Shown: positions 34,081 to 44,644 of the stretch, in pieces | How positions within the stretch are numbered: position 1 is the stretch's first letter | Layout of the letters: each line of letters begins with the position of its first letter | Assembly: GCF_947507565.1 (NCBI RefSeq) | Contig: NC_089188.1 | Location: 806,001-870,000, forward strand | Direction of reading: 5' to 3' | DNA: 64,000 nucleotides | Origin: Oscarella lobularis | Taxonomy: Eukaryota > Porifera > Homoscleromorpha > Homosclerophorida > Oscarellidae | Translations under genes and position numbers: made by a program | Notes under the pieces: generated by a model | What the model was told of the DNA's origin: nothing | The model's input: the letters and a program-made list of their open reading frames with translations, nothing else | Database searches by the model: none

Positions 34081-35577
34081 TCAGAACGATCTTTCTTCCG
34101 AAAGCAAAAGAGATCTCTCATTGTCTCCTTCGTACTTTCGTTCTGACTTAATCGCACTTCCGTTAGAGTCACTCCTCCTTTCGTTGTTTGTCTGCTCTTC
34201 CTGCTTCAAAGGTTTGATGAACCACAGAAACACAAAAGCGAGCAATGGAAGCGCTACCGTACCAAACAGAAACGGTCGATAGTTTCCGAACGCACTATAC
34301 GTGAACTGACATACGAGGGGTCCCGTTAGTCCGGCGGTGCCGTATCCTACCATAGCCGCTCCCAACGCAGCGCTTGCATTCTTTGCTCCAAAGGTGGCAT
34401 TGCACAGCGCAGCTACGGTGCACTTTATGCCCGAAAACACGGCAAACTGAGTAGCAACTAGGCATACCGAGGCAATGGCTCCAGCCTTTGTTTCGTCGTA
34501 GATGGTCCACGGAAGACCGAAAAGGCACACCGCTTCAATGATGCTGCATATCTTCCAAACGTTCACTATTCCTATGCAGTCTGCAGTGAAGACCCAAATA
34601 AAGCGGCCTATTGAGTAGCCCATTAGTACAGCAAACGCCATTTGGGCGACTGGAGCGTTCGGAGAGCCCCAAGCGGTTCTAAGAATTGGATCCAGTCTTC
34701 CTTCAATGCCCCAGCTAGGAAACAAATTTGCAAAATAGCCGAAGAGAATTATTTGGAATTGTCGAGTTCGAAGTATATCCTTCAAGCTCAAACGTCTATC
34801 GCCAGCCGTCGATTTTCGTTCAGGAGAAAATCGAACGAATTGAATGAAGGGGCCCGTAGCACCGACGAGAATGACTCCAACGATGAAGTAGATCGCGCCG
34901 GCTTTCATTCGCCTCGTTTCGACGAGAGTCTGACAGAAGATGAGCAGCTCGGCGATGAGAATCGAGCCGGTGCTGCGACTCACACCGAAGAACGCGTTCG
35001 CTTTGCCCCTGTCTTTGGGAAACCACGACAGTAGCGATTGAACAGCGGCTATGTAGTTGAGACCGAGGCACACGCCGATGCACGCAAACGAGATTATGTA
35101 AAAGACTTGCGTGACAATGGGAGCTTTATCGCAAGCTAACACCGTGACACCGCATCCGAGCCATCCCAGTCCACCGGTAAGAGTTCCGACGAAGAGAAAC
35201 GTTGTTGGACCGTAGCGATCCAATAGCCGTCCGCTTACGAGACCCGTTAGACCCAAGACACCCATCATGAGCCCCGCCCCCGCAACGACAGTCGACTGAC
35301 TCCATGTCGGGCAGGCATCTACTGTCGGGCGAATTAGATAGCTCGTGTCGACGTGGAATCCGACTGCGGAAGGAACGAATATGGCCATGATGAGGTGGAG
35401 ACCTTTCATGCGTTTCGTCTGACGACGGTTCGCCGCGGCGCGTCGAATCGATTCGCCCGATGCTTCTCTGATGTCCTTTTGACTTAGGCTCAGACTGGAA
35501 ACGGCTTCTTCTGCTGTAGCCATGTCTTTCGACGAGAAGAATTCGACAAGGCAGCGGCGTGCTTGGAATGTGAACAC
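34081..35577 (-). CDS. Intronless MFS transporter, oxalate/monocarboxylate-type
   Basis: A 12-helix major facilitator protein of 498 residues in a single exon, probably at the plasma or organelle membrane. MFS motif A is present as GRLLDRYGP in loop 2-3. Helices begin at GLHLIMAIFVPSAVGFHVDT, and the domain layout and SWFPKDRGKANAFFGVSRST (helix 5) fit the OxlT/MCT-like branch that carries organic acids. The C-terminus is hydrophilic and ends with ERSLLLSEE, a dileucine-type sorting signal. MATAEEAV at 35523 is an alternative start. The substrate cannot be read from sequence. Lack of introns among intron-rich neighbours points to retroposition or transfer. Confidence 0.82.
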   Translation of the reverse strand: MFTFQARRCLVEFFSSKDMATAEEAVSSLSLSQKDIREASGESIRRAAANRRQTKRMKGLHLIMAIFVPSAVGFHVDTSYLIRPTVDACPTWSQSTVVAGAGLMMGVLGLTGLVSGRLLDRYGPTTFLFVGTLTGGLGWLGCGVTVLACDKAPIVTQVFYIISFACIGVCLGLNYIAAVQSLLSWFPKDRGKANAFFGVSRSTGSILIAELLIFCQTLVETRRMKAGAIYFIVGVILVGATGPFIQFVRFSPERKSTAGDRRLSLKDILRTRQFQIILFGYFANLFPSWGIEGRLDPILRTAWGSPNAPVAQMAFAVLMGYSIGRFIWVFTADCIGIVNVWKICSIIEAVCLFGLPWTIYDETKAGAIASVCLVATQFAVFSGIKCTVAALCNATFGAKNASAALGAAMVGYGTAGLTGPLVCQFTYSAFGNYRPFLFGTVALPLLAFVFLWFIKPLKQEEQTNNERRSDSNGSAIKSERKYEGDNERSLLLSEERSF

Positions 35578-35593
35578 GGATCCGTCGGATCGG

Positions 35594-35682
35594 AACGTAG
35601 ATTAGCCTCGTACCCAGACCTTTCTCTGTGTCCCGTATAACGGTCCCCAGCGAAAGGTCTGGGTACGAGGCTAAACGTAGAT
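35594..35682. mobile_element. Short MITE: 22-bp perfect inverted repeats, 9-bp target duplication
   Basis: The arms at 35603-35624 and 35652-35673 are exact reverse complements (TAGCCTCGTACCCAGACC at the tips) around a 27-bp loop. AACGTAGAT flanks both sides (35594-35602 and 35674-35682). A 9-bp duplication is typical of Mutator-like elements. It lies immediately upstream of the MFS gene, within its likely promoter. Confidence 0.8.
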
Positions 35683-37672
35683 CGGAACACGAGTACACGA
35701 GTACACGAGTAGTATGTGGAGTCCCGTATCTAGTTACCGTTTACCCATACCCTATTACATATACACAGTGAAAGCCCCCAAGACGATGGAATTCGTTGTT
35801 CCTTGTTCTTCTAGCTGACGCCGGCAAATTCACCTCGTCTCTTCAAGTTGAGTGGGATGAATAAAGCCGTTTGCCTATTTCTTCTGTCTACTCTTTTTGG
35901 AGCTTTTGATTTCATTTCCATTCGCTTTGTCCATGAGGCGCATAAACATCGGTGACCCCGTGTCTTTGCAAATCATTGCATCGCAGCAGTGTTCCTGCCT
36001 TGGCGCAGCGACGGGCGAGCACGGGAGAGGGGACACAAGCAAGTGTCGGCTCGATCAATCAGCTGCTGGCCAATGGCTCCCAATGCTGCAGAGGATCTTT
36101 GTGCGATAGGTACTCTCCGTGGAGTTTCTGTGCATGATATCGCCGAAAGATATTGGACGTCATGACGATGATTGATGCGCGTTGAAATATTGTCTGTGTA
36201 TTGCTAAATGTTGGTATGTCAATTAAATAATTTTCCAAGAATTCTAGACTTCTCGCGCTTGCACAGTGCTGCCTTGCCGATGCAAAGTGTTTCTTGTTGT
36301 CTCCTTTTGCTCAGTGAATCAGAGGACCTCACGCTACTAGAAGTAGGCGTGGCTTCTCGTGCTAGTCTTAGCATCGATTTGCCAGTGAATTGTTTTTATT
36401 GCATGCATTAAGCAAACTGATTTAGTGCAGACTCCCTGCCTGGCGACCTATGCATCGTCGACCTCCCGTTAGAGCATTCTACAGGCTCCCTGAGTGCGTC
36501 AGCGGGGGCATCCTAATTCTATTTGATTTCCACCCTCTTGCAACAATGAGTCGAATTGTCTATGCATGAAGCACTCAATTGAAGCCTCAAGCTTTCTCTA
36601 CTTACGGAATCTTATTGTGGCTTTCCAGTCGGTTGCCCCTAGCGCAGCGGAGCCTACTAGTAGATATCTGGCGCTCAGAAATCGTCGCTTGCAAATTAGA
36701 TTACTACTAGAAGATGTTCCGGCTCCACGAAGGCGAAGTTGCGAACGATAGAGAAAAAGAATGCAACGTCCTCCCGGAGGCAACCTGTACTATATTATAA
36801 TAGAAGCAATTCTCTCTCTCACTGGGACTCCCTGATGACCACGGGGTGTGGTCACCCATGAGAGGGTTCGTCCTTATAGTGCAGGAAACGGCTTCACCCC
36901 ACAATAAATGACCGCGTTCGACAACTTTCAATATGAAACGTATGCAGACTTTCTGCGGCCAAGTGGAAAGATCCTGTTCTCAACGGTTGAACTGCTTCTG
37001 CGTGCGTCAGAGTTTCCGATTCTTATCTGAGTCGCGACACATCCTTCTGCCCTATAAAGGTCAAACCGCGAGAAAAACCGGACTGGTCTCCCGTCCTAAT
37101 TCTATTAGCTTCCACAGGGCGGAGACACCGTCTCTCGAGCAACTACAAGTAAGGCATACTCTCTGTCTCTCAGAGGGAGGTCGCTCTGTTTGCTAGACTA
37201 TTTCTATTTACAAAGCGCTATTCTTTCCACGGGAACAATGCTTCTATAGACGTGGTCGAGCGAGGGGTTGGCACCGGCCACGTGTCCATCTTTGGGTACT
37301 CTTTTACTCGGAGGGCAGTACGCCTTTATGTATACGGTCCCTATTCTCTCGATTGTTCTGTTGGCTTTTGTTGAGCGTGATTGTTCCCCCACCCACTGTC
37401 AACTAGCACAACTATGCTTGGAACGTCGATATGACGTCAATAAAATTATTTGATCCTAAGCAAGCCTAATCGAATTAGCGCCGAACAAGATCGCCTATTG
37501 GCTCACGGGAGCGTTCGGGTTTGTAAAACGGGCGATAACACAATAGGTGATAACAGGAAAAGCAAATGAGACGCCTACGCTGTTGTCACCTAATTGGGCG
37601 CGCACGAGCCATAAAGCAGCGCGCTACGCCCTCAACACGCCAGTTGAGTAGGAGGATTCGGGAATCGGGGCG
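35683..37672. other. ~2 kb without a recognisable gene, SoxB upstream region
   Basis: A triple ACACGAGT repeat lies at about 35690-35710 and GAGTCCCGTATC (35719-35730) matches the end of the 21649-23144 element. The remainder has only short open frames with no family similarity. Lying upstream of SoxB, it is a candidate cis-regulatory region. Confidence 0.4.
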
Positions 37673-38386
37673 ATGTCGAAGAGCGCGCCGGTCGGTGATC
37701 ACATCAAACGTCCCATGAACGCCTTCATGGTCTGGTCGAGCGCGAAACGAAAGAAAATCGCCGAAGAGAATCCGAAGATGCACAATTCGGAGATCAGTCG
37801 TCGTCTCGGCGCCGAGTGGCGCGATCTGACCGACTCCGACAAGCGACCGTACGTCGACGAGAGCCGACGCCTGCGCGAACAGCACATGCGCGATCATCCC
37901 GACTACAAGTACCGTCCCAAGCGAAAGAACAAGACGGCGTCAGCTGCGGCGACGGCCGCCGCCGTCGCGGCGACGGGAACAAAAAAGGAATCTCTCAGTC
38001 TACCTCCCACACTCTTACTCGCAGACACGGCCGTCGGCCCGACGTCTCCTTTTCACCAGTACTCGCCTTTTCCGTCGCCCGCCTTCTTTCCGCCGCCCGG
38101 ATTCAACATCGAACGATCGGCGTTTACCGTTCAACGATCGAACAGTCTCCCGGCGCTCATACCGTCGCCGCAATACGGCGCTTTTTCCTTCGTCTATCCT
38201 AGTCAACTATCGCCGCCGCCTCTAGCCGCCGCAGCGGCGGCTATGGCCGCTCATTCGTCAGCGTACGTCGTCCCGCCTTCGCCGTCGACATCGTCGTCTT
38301 CGTGTCTCTGCTGTAGCAAACGATGCGAGAGCGCCCCGGACATACGACGTCCCGTACCGTACGTTATCGTCAAGAGCGACATCTGA
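37673..38386 (+). CDS. SoxB: SoxB-type HMG-box transcription factor
   Basis: A sequence-specific DNA-bending nuclear regulator of development. The single exon encodes 237 residues. The N-terminus [20 protein letters not shown] closely resembles vertebrate Sox14/21, which start [18 protein letters not shown]. The HMG box spans about residues 8-88, with [24 protein letters not shown] and the C-terminal [11 protein letters not shown] nuclear signal. The tail is Ala-, Pro- and Ser-rich ([11 protein letters not shown]) and ends [10 protein letters not shown]. Lack of introns is usual for SoxB genes. A Group B assignment rests on the box; the B1 versus B2 split is uncertain. The coding region is markedly more GC-rich than the genes around it. 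Confidence 0.92.
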   Translation: MSKSAPVGDHIKRPMNAFMVWSSAKRKKIAEENPKMHNSEISRRLGAEWRDLTDSDKRPYVDESRRLREQHMRDHPDYKYRPKRKNKTASAAATAAAVAATGTKKESLSLPPTLLLADTAVGPTSPFHQYSPFPSPAFFPPPGFNIERSAFTVQRSNSLPALIPSPQYGAFSFVYPSQLSPPPLAAAAAAMAAHSSAYVVPPSPSTSSSSCLCCSKRCESAPDIRRPVPYVIVKSDI

Positions 38387-38998
38387 CGCGCGCCTTTTTA
38401 TTCTTTATTCGGCATTGTATAGTGTATATAGCTATGTCTTAGTGCTGGTAGAGAGACGATTTCGCTGCCTGGCGGGCTCAGGACTTGTAACGGTTTACGT
38501 TTTAGCGTACTCGTATGTATATGCAGAGCGGGAGAGAAAGAAAATATGTATTAGGGGGCCCCCTCGCTTTCTTTTCCTGCATTGCGCCTCCGGTCAACGA
38601 GCTGTCGTCATGAGCGATTGCATTTCTCGAATGCTTTCATCCCCTTTGTTGATGTGCCAATGCTCCTATTGTCTGGCGATGACGCACTTCGCGAATCGCC
38701 TCGCGACACGCCCACCGTGAGCTCGAAGGATTTCCTCTGGACTGAAGGGACGAAAGACGCCGATTCGTGCGTGCGCTTACCGACAAATTGCTAAATTGCC
38801 ATTGTTTGGTCGAGTTGCGGTGAGTTGGCGCGAGCGGGCACTGCGCTTCGACATCATCAAAGACGACACGACCGACGCCGATTTGCGTCATTGCGGACTC
38901 GAATTAGCTACCGAAGGAATTGGCTGCGGGCGGCCGGGTGGGGCCCCCACTCAGGGCCCCGCCCGCCTCGCCCGCCACAAACACGTTTACTTTTAGAA
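38387..38998. other. SoxB 3' UTR and convergent spacer to SBNO
   Basis: SoxB and SBNO are convergent. No coding exon was found; small plus-strand frames here are unsupported. Confidence 0.5.
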
Positions 38999-41900
38999 TT
39001 ATTTTCCTAAGCACCTATCGACGTGCGCATTCACTTCGACGTTCGTTAGAAAACGCGGAAGAGCCTTCTCGCATACGGGACAGACGATCGGCGGAGCGTC
39101 GAGATCAATGATTGGCTGCTGTTTCGACGCCGCCGGTGCCGCCGGTTCCGGCGGCGACTTCGTTCGCGCAGCTTTCGACGAGAAAAAATCGTGTAATGTG
39201 ACCGGCGGCTTTTGCGCCTTTCGAAGCAATTTGATTACCACCGGCGATTCCTGTTCCACTTTCAGTAGGGAAATGGGACCAGACTGCGGTGGATGTGGCG
39301 GCGCCGACACCTGAACAACACCGCTTAGTCAACGCCCACCTTCCGATTATTGTTTATTTACTCCTTGAAGGTGTTCCTGTTGTGGCGGCGGATTTTTCAC
39401 TGATTCCGTCACTTCCGGTATCAACTGATGCGGGTATCGCATTCCGATGAGTCGTTCGCCTGAGTCCAATAAGAGTCGAACGACGCGAAGGGAGCGTTCA
39501 TTTTTGCTACGTTTGAAAGAGAGTTGGATTTCTGAGAAGAAGAAAAAATTATTGAGTTGTACCCCAGATCGAGTGATTCGGCGCGCTTCAGCAACGTCGA
39601 TTCCAGCGCCGACCAAATCGGTATCAATCCGCCGTTTAGAAGATGAACTTCGGTGATTCTGCTACCGACTGAAACACACATAATTATAAAATAATAATAT
39701 TCTTCTTTCTTACTTTTGCAATTGCCCGGTCCTAGTTTGCATCCACTTCCATGTATGCATTGATCTCTCGTCGATTCGTATTGCTTCCTCCATCCCACTT
39801 CCGCCTCCTTTGCCGATACCTTACCGTACTTATGCATCAGCTCCGACCGTTCCTCCTCGTTTGCGGAGAGTCCCGTGTTTGGTCTCACGATCGAGAAAAG
39901 ATGCGGACTTCTTGGCTTTTGAATGGCCAAAAGATGAAGTCGCCTTCCTCTCTGCTCTCGTCGCGAGACGTAGAACCCGCTATCTCGTCCTCCGGCCTTC
40001 TCGAGTCGTTCGACTGCTGAATCAAAATCAACTCCGCGATCGACGATGACAGTGTAGTGTCTAAAATCACTAAAGTTATTTATTTATTTCGTTTGTGGCG
40101 CTTTACGTCACTTTGTTTGCTGATTGGACGGTCGTCCTTCCGTGAAAACCGATTCTGGATCGTGTTTGAGTTGAATAGAAGCGGCCACAATATCAGTCAC
40201 GCCCTCATTGTATCTTAAAATAATCAATAACGATTATCCTATTAAAGTGACTCTTGTACCTTCCCTCTTTCTTTGCTATATCGATTGTAGCATCCAAACA
40301 GGCAGAAAAGTAGCCAAAAAGCTGCACGCCCAGCTAATCCCAAAAATCGACATAATGTGCACATACGGGTACATACCCAATTCTGATATAGAACTTTGAG
40401 TCCAAGAACGCGATTAAGGAATTTCCCGACGTCGTTTCTGTTTTTCTCCTGAACCAAAATGCCTCCAGAAATGGTATCAGCCACGCCCATCTGAACAAGA
40501 CACTCCTAGAGAAAACACTCGTTTATATTTACTACATAAAATATATACAAGCAATTTCGAACCTGAAATAAGCCATTTATCTGACCAAATGTCATTCGTC
40601 CTCCCGCTTCCATGACGCCGCCAAGAGACGAAAGACTCACGCCCGAAACCAGTTCTTTCTACACATATAATCATGTTATTTGTTCTTCCTTGCAAAGTCA
40701 ACTCCACATACTCGACTAATACATTCATACATAGATCGCAGGGCACTTCGCCCGTACGGCGTATCGAAGTTGAATTGAGCCACGTTCAAGCCTCCGGACG
40801 CTCTCCTATCTCCCTTGGTTAGTGCACCTTGAACAATCAATATAGCTTATATATTGATCGCTCATTTGGAGAGTTCAAGCCACCTAATGACTGAAGACGT
40901 TGGGCCACGGCGGAAGCAAAGCGTCGCTCGCCACCCAACGACGTCGTAAGTAATTTATATATAGGAGCGCTAGAAGGAAAGAGAAATATACAAGGACATA
41001 GTACTGAATATGATTATTGACTCTAATAACTTACGTTGCTTGATTCGATCTGTGAGATCGCCCGAGCTGCTGAACCGCTTTTTCCGCGCTCCACGGCAAC
41101 TCGAACGTGACGTGGATTCGACGACGCTGATTGGGCACGCGACGATCGGCGTGAAGCGAAATTCCCGTACTGGCCGCGTCCGAAATGATCGCCACCAATT
41201 TTTTCCCTTGCATGAAATTATTTCTCTAAATAACGTCTTAGCGGTTATGACGTCACGATTTCACTTGACGTACCTCGTTGACGTTTAGGCTTTCTACGTC
41301 ACCGGTGACGTCGCTTTCTCGTCTTTGGTAGCGAGGCTTTCCCAAATGATCTCGGACAACTCGTCCCTTGCGTCCCGTCATTTCCGCTACGTGAGAAGGG
41401 CCGCCAAGTTGATCGATTATATCATCTAGTGGACTAGATAAATTATTCACGTTAATTTAGATTCGATTTTTATTATTGATCCCCATTGCCTGATTGGAAA
41501 ATTGCATTTTTCTATATAGTCAAGTAGCATTTTCTTGGCCGTGACGCACCAATCGTCCTTCTCGACTTTATTCTGCGAAAGCAAAATCTACGCGTAACTA
41601 TCCCACATTACGCGATTCATCGGTTTTCTCACCTGATTCGTTTTTCGTTCAGTCGGAAAATTATTCTCGATAAAACGACAGAGTATCTCCTTTGTAAGCG
41701 ATACGAACTCGCCGAGCGACTGCCCGTCCGAAGAAAGAACGCAATGATCAAGACTGGCCTGAATCCACAACAGAAAAGATCAAGACACGCCCCTACGACC
41801 CTTAATTTTTCTCCTACTCACTTCTCCCGTCGTTTGAAGGCCAATTACGACGCAGTGTCCCGCTTTGAGAGCCGCTTTCGTTTCTTCAACGATTGCAGGC

Positions 41901-44140
41901 ACTTTAACGCTCAAACTTAGAAACAGAGGAGAAATATAAATTAATTAATTAATTAATTAAATTATTTGATTATAAGTACCAGAGCTGTTTGAAAAATCGC
42001 TGATGCGCACCCCAATAGATGGAGCCGAGTCGCGCCGACGATTCGGTTCTCGCTTGCGCGTGATCTAACGATTTTCGTAATTCGTCCCTTCGTAGGAGAG
42101 AGAATATAAGTTCGACGTCTTTAATAATAAGGCACCCCAAGCGATCTTGCCATATGTGAGACGCTACGTTGTAAATGCAAATTTGCTCGTCGCTCAGATC
42201 GACTTCGAGGAACGCAAACTGAAAAGAAATTTCATTATTATTATTATTATTATGATCAATAGTTTCCTTGCTTACTTCCGCCTCCCTAAAGCTTAGCTCT
42301 CGAGCCAAATACATCCCAGACGTTTTCATTTCCATTGCCAACATTTCAGATGCCCCTGAAAATTCGATTTGTCAGAACATGTATATGGACGCTCAAGAAG
42401 GAGCACCTACTCACCAAGTCCACGCCTATTAATACTGTCTAAGAACGCTTCAAAGGACTTGAAAGCCGTTCCCTCGCCCCACAATCCCAGTCGTTCCATA
42501 AAAGCCTAAATCTTAAACGTAAGTATCAATGGAGAAACAGCATTCAAAAATAGTCACCATGTTTTTAACGGACGTAGCTCCAGTAGCGCTGCAATAGATC
42601 ACGCGAGCGCGTGGCAACATTCTATTAATTAATTATTTAATTAATTATTTAAATAATGCAGACTCAAAACGTTGCCCAGTACTTTTGTAGGGTTGTTACA
42701 GCGACAGCAACTTTCGTCGACGATTTTTCATTGTCCTAATAAGGTGTGAAAATGTCATGTGCTATTTATTTATTTATTTATTCATGTACTAACTGGATGA
42801 TAGTGCTTTGCTTTGTGACATTCGTCAAATACGAGACACCCGCTGAAAGATGATCCTCCGCACCAGTCAATTATTTGCTGAAGTCGGCTTCTCTTCGACC
42901 CACCTCAATTCAAAACCGCAATACTTCATTAGATTTATTTGCTAAGCGAGTTTTAGTACTTCTCTGAACAGAAGAGATTAGAGTTGCATAAGTGCTGAAC
43001 ACCACGCCCTCCTTAAAGTCAGATGGAAGACCAAGCACCCTTTAATTAAATCCTTATTGATCTTACACTCCTCGACAGAAAAAAAATACCTCGTTTCTTT
43101 GTCTAAATGCTGGCACCCACCTATCACCTTGATGTGACATCCAATGTCTTCTAAATCACTAAAAGAAGGATCAAAATCAAACAAAATCATGAGAATTATT
43201 TGGCCAAGGTAGTAACTCATAATGACACTAAAAAGGGTTTGCTCCTATGTGAATAAATAGACAAAGCTAAACCCTTTCTCTCTATCTAGACAAGCCAGAC
43301 GTTTGCAAAGGCGAAGCCCCTTCCCCCGCCCCTCTCACCGTTGCGCGTCCACTTTGAGATCAGACGATATGCTAAACCAAAGATGTCTCGTTCTTCCTCT
43401 AACATAATTATCGAAAATCACTCCGGCTATCTGTCAAAAGATTTTCAAAAATACTCCTTACCGTTACGTAAGGTCGCCCATTACCTGTCTACCCTTCCCC
43501 ACTCCGGCCGCATCTCCAATAAAGAATCCCGCACGCAATCCATTGGGGAAAATAATTTGATGACGCTGACACTGAATCAGTATCGATCAGAAAAATTGTA
43601 AACATTTTCCCGTCACTTTTCCTACGGCGTATTGAATTCCTTCCAGCTGCAACTCACTCAAACGGCCTTAGTCAGCAAAAAAACAAACGTTAGAACATTA
43701 ACTCTATAACCTATCTGTTTCTCCACACCAGAAGCAATGACATCCATGGGTATGGACGATGACAAATTATAATGTTGAGGTGGAAGAGACACGGCCTTAT
43801 TTAGTTAATAAATAAAATCCACTAATAATTTCATGAAAATATTCTTCTCAACTTACTGCCAGTGACGCTGCTTCGACTATATTTCCCGGATGCGGTTGTG
43901 CTCCTTTTAGTGGCATTTTGCATTGATAGGAAAAAAATATCTCATCGCTAATAAAATTTTTAAAAATTAAATACTCCATTTTTTTTCGTAGAGGTACCTA
44001 ATCGATTCTGTTACGCCTTCCTGTGCCATTTTCGTTATTTCTTCTTGTTCTTCAGTACGATTTTCGACGCGATGTTTCTTCGCCGGATGTCCCGACGTCT
44101 TCCCGTCAATTTCGACGACGTCTCTTTTTATGCCTGCCAT
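38999..44140 (-). CDS. SBNO: Strawberry notch homologue (SBNO) with zinc-finger tail
   Basis: SBNO is a nuclear DExD/H helicase-like regulator. Exon 1 starts [20 protein letters not shown] (44140). Then [20 protein letters not shown], Walker [14 protein letters not shown] (about 43500-43560), FDECHKAKH (about 42800-42830), [25 protein letters not shown] (about 42290-42340), [20 protein letters not shown] (about 41360-41420), the helicase-C block [20 protein letters not shown] + [20 protein letters not shown] (41031-41213), and [14 protein letters not shown] (about 39820-39900). After the usual SBNO end ([20 protein letters not shown]) an extra exon (38999-39310) adds [14 protein letters not shown] and a finger [17 protein letters not shown]. 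Exon 1 and its promoter are duplicated at 47460-47800. Confidence 0.9.
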
Positions 44141-44288
44141 TCTTGCAAGCCAAAGACTTTTTAAAAGCTCTGGAAAGTCCTTGCCAGTCGTAAAGGACTG
44201 CCAATGCTGGGTTTTGTTCGGAAGTTCGCCAAGAATACGGGAGCTAGCAGTAAACGAAGTCCCGAATGCGCCGAAGCGGCGAACACGC

Positions 44289-44309
44289 TCACGTGAGCGG
44301 CTCACGTGA
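44289..44309. promoter_or_regulatory. Paired TCACGTGA E-boxes upstream of SBNO
   Basis: Two CACGTG boxes (44290-44295 and 44303-44308), each within TCACGTGA, lie 13 bp apart within a palindrome about 150 bp upstream of the SBNO start. The same pair is kept in unit B (47776-47781 and 47789-47794). They would suit bHLH-Zip factors (USF/MITF/Myc-Max type). Confidence 0.6.
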
Positions 44310-44392
44310 ACTGAAGAAAAGTTGCCTAAGGCAACACCAAAAAAGGAAACAACATTTTAGGCTAATTATTAATTAATAGTAAATTTTACTTA

Positions 44393-44455
44393 TCCTCTCT
44401 GTGCACGCGAAGCAGCATCAACAACGCCGCTTAGTAAAAGACTAGAGGCAGGGTT
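44393..44455 (-). pseudogene. Remnant of a White-type ABCG last exon (unit A)
   Basis: Read on the minus strand it gives AALLMLL-RVHREDK, against [15 protein letters not shown] at the ends of the two ABCG genes (51545 and 57403). The nucleotide match CTCTGTGCACGCGAAGCAGC is exact to the 57403 copy. It lies between the kinase-like gene and SBNO exon 1. Confidence 0.7.
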
Positions 44456-44644
44456 GAAATTTAATGACGTGCCTTGTGCAATACACTACCAAAGTCAGCT
44501 GCTCAATTAGTAAATGCAGTGAGTTTGTCAGAAGCTGCGCACGCACTGCAGCTATTCCATCAATACTACAGCAGCATTGACTCAACCACAACTTTATCAT
44601 TAATTAATCAACTAACTAAAGGGTAAAAAAAATACAAAAACACA

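Noticed and set aside
34642-35034. 130-codon plus-strand frame
   Set aside because: Antisense to the MFS transporter.
34081-35577. Bacterial contamination as source of the MFS gene
   Set aside because: It lies within contiguous sequence between intron-bearing TMTC and SoxB; foreign origin, if any, would be by transfer.
37699-38206. Arg-rich frames antisense or off-frame in SoxB
   Set aside because: Shadows of the GC-rich SoxB exon.
44303-44305. GTG at 44305 as SBNO start
   Set aside because: The ATG at 44140 opens the same frame and lies downstream of the E-box pair; the longer frame would run through the promoter.
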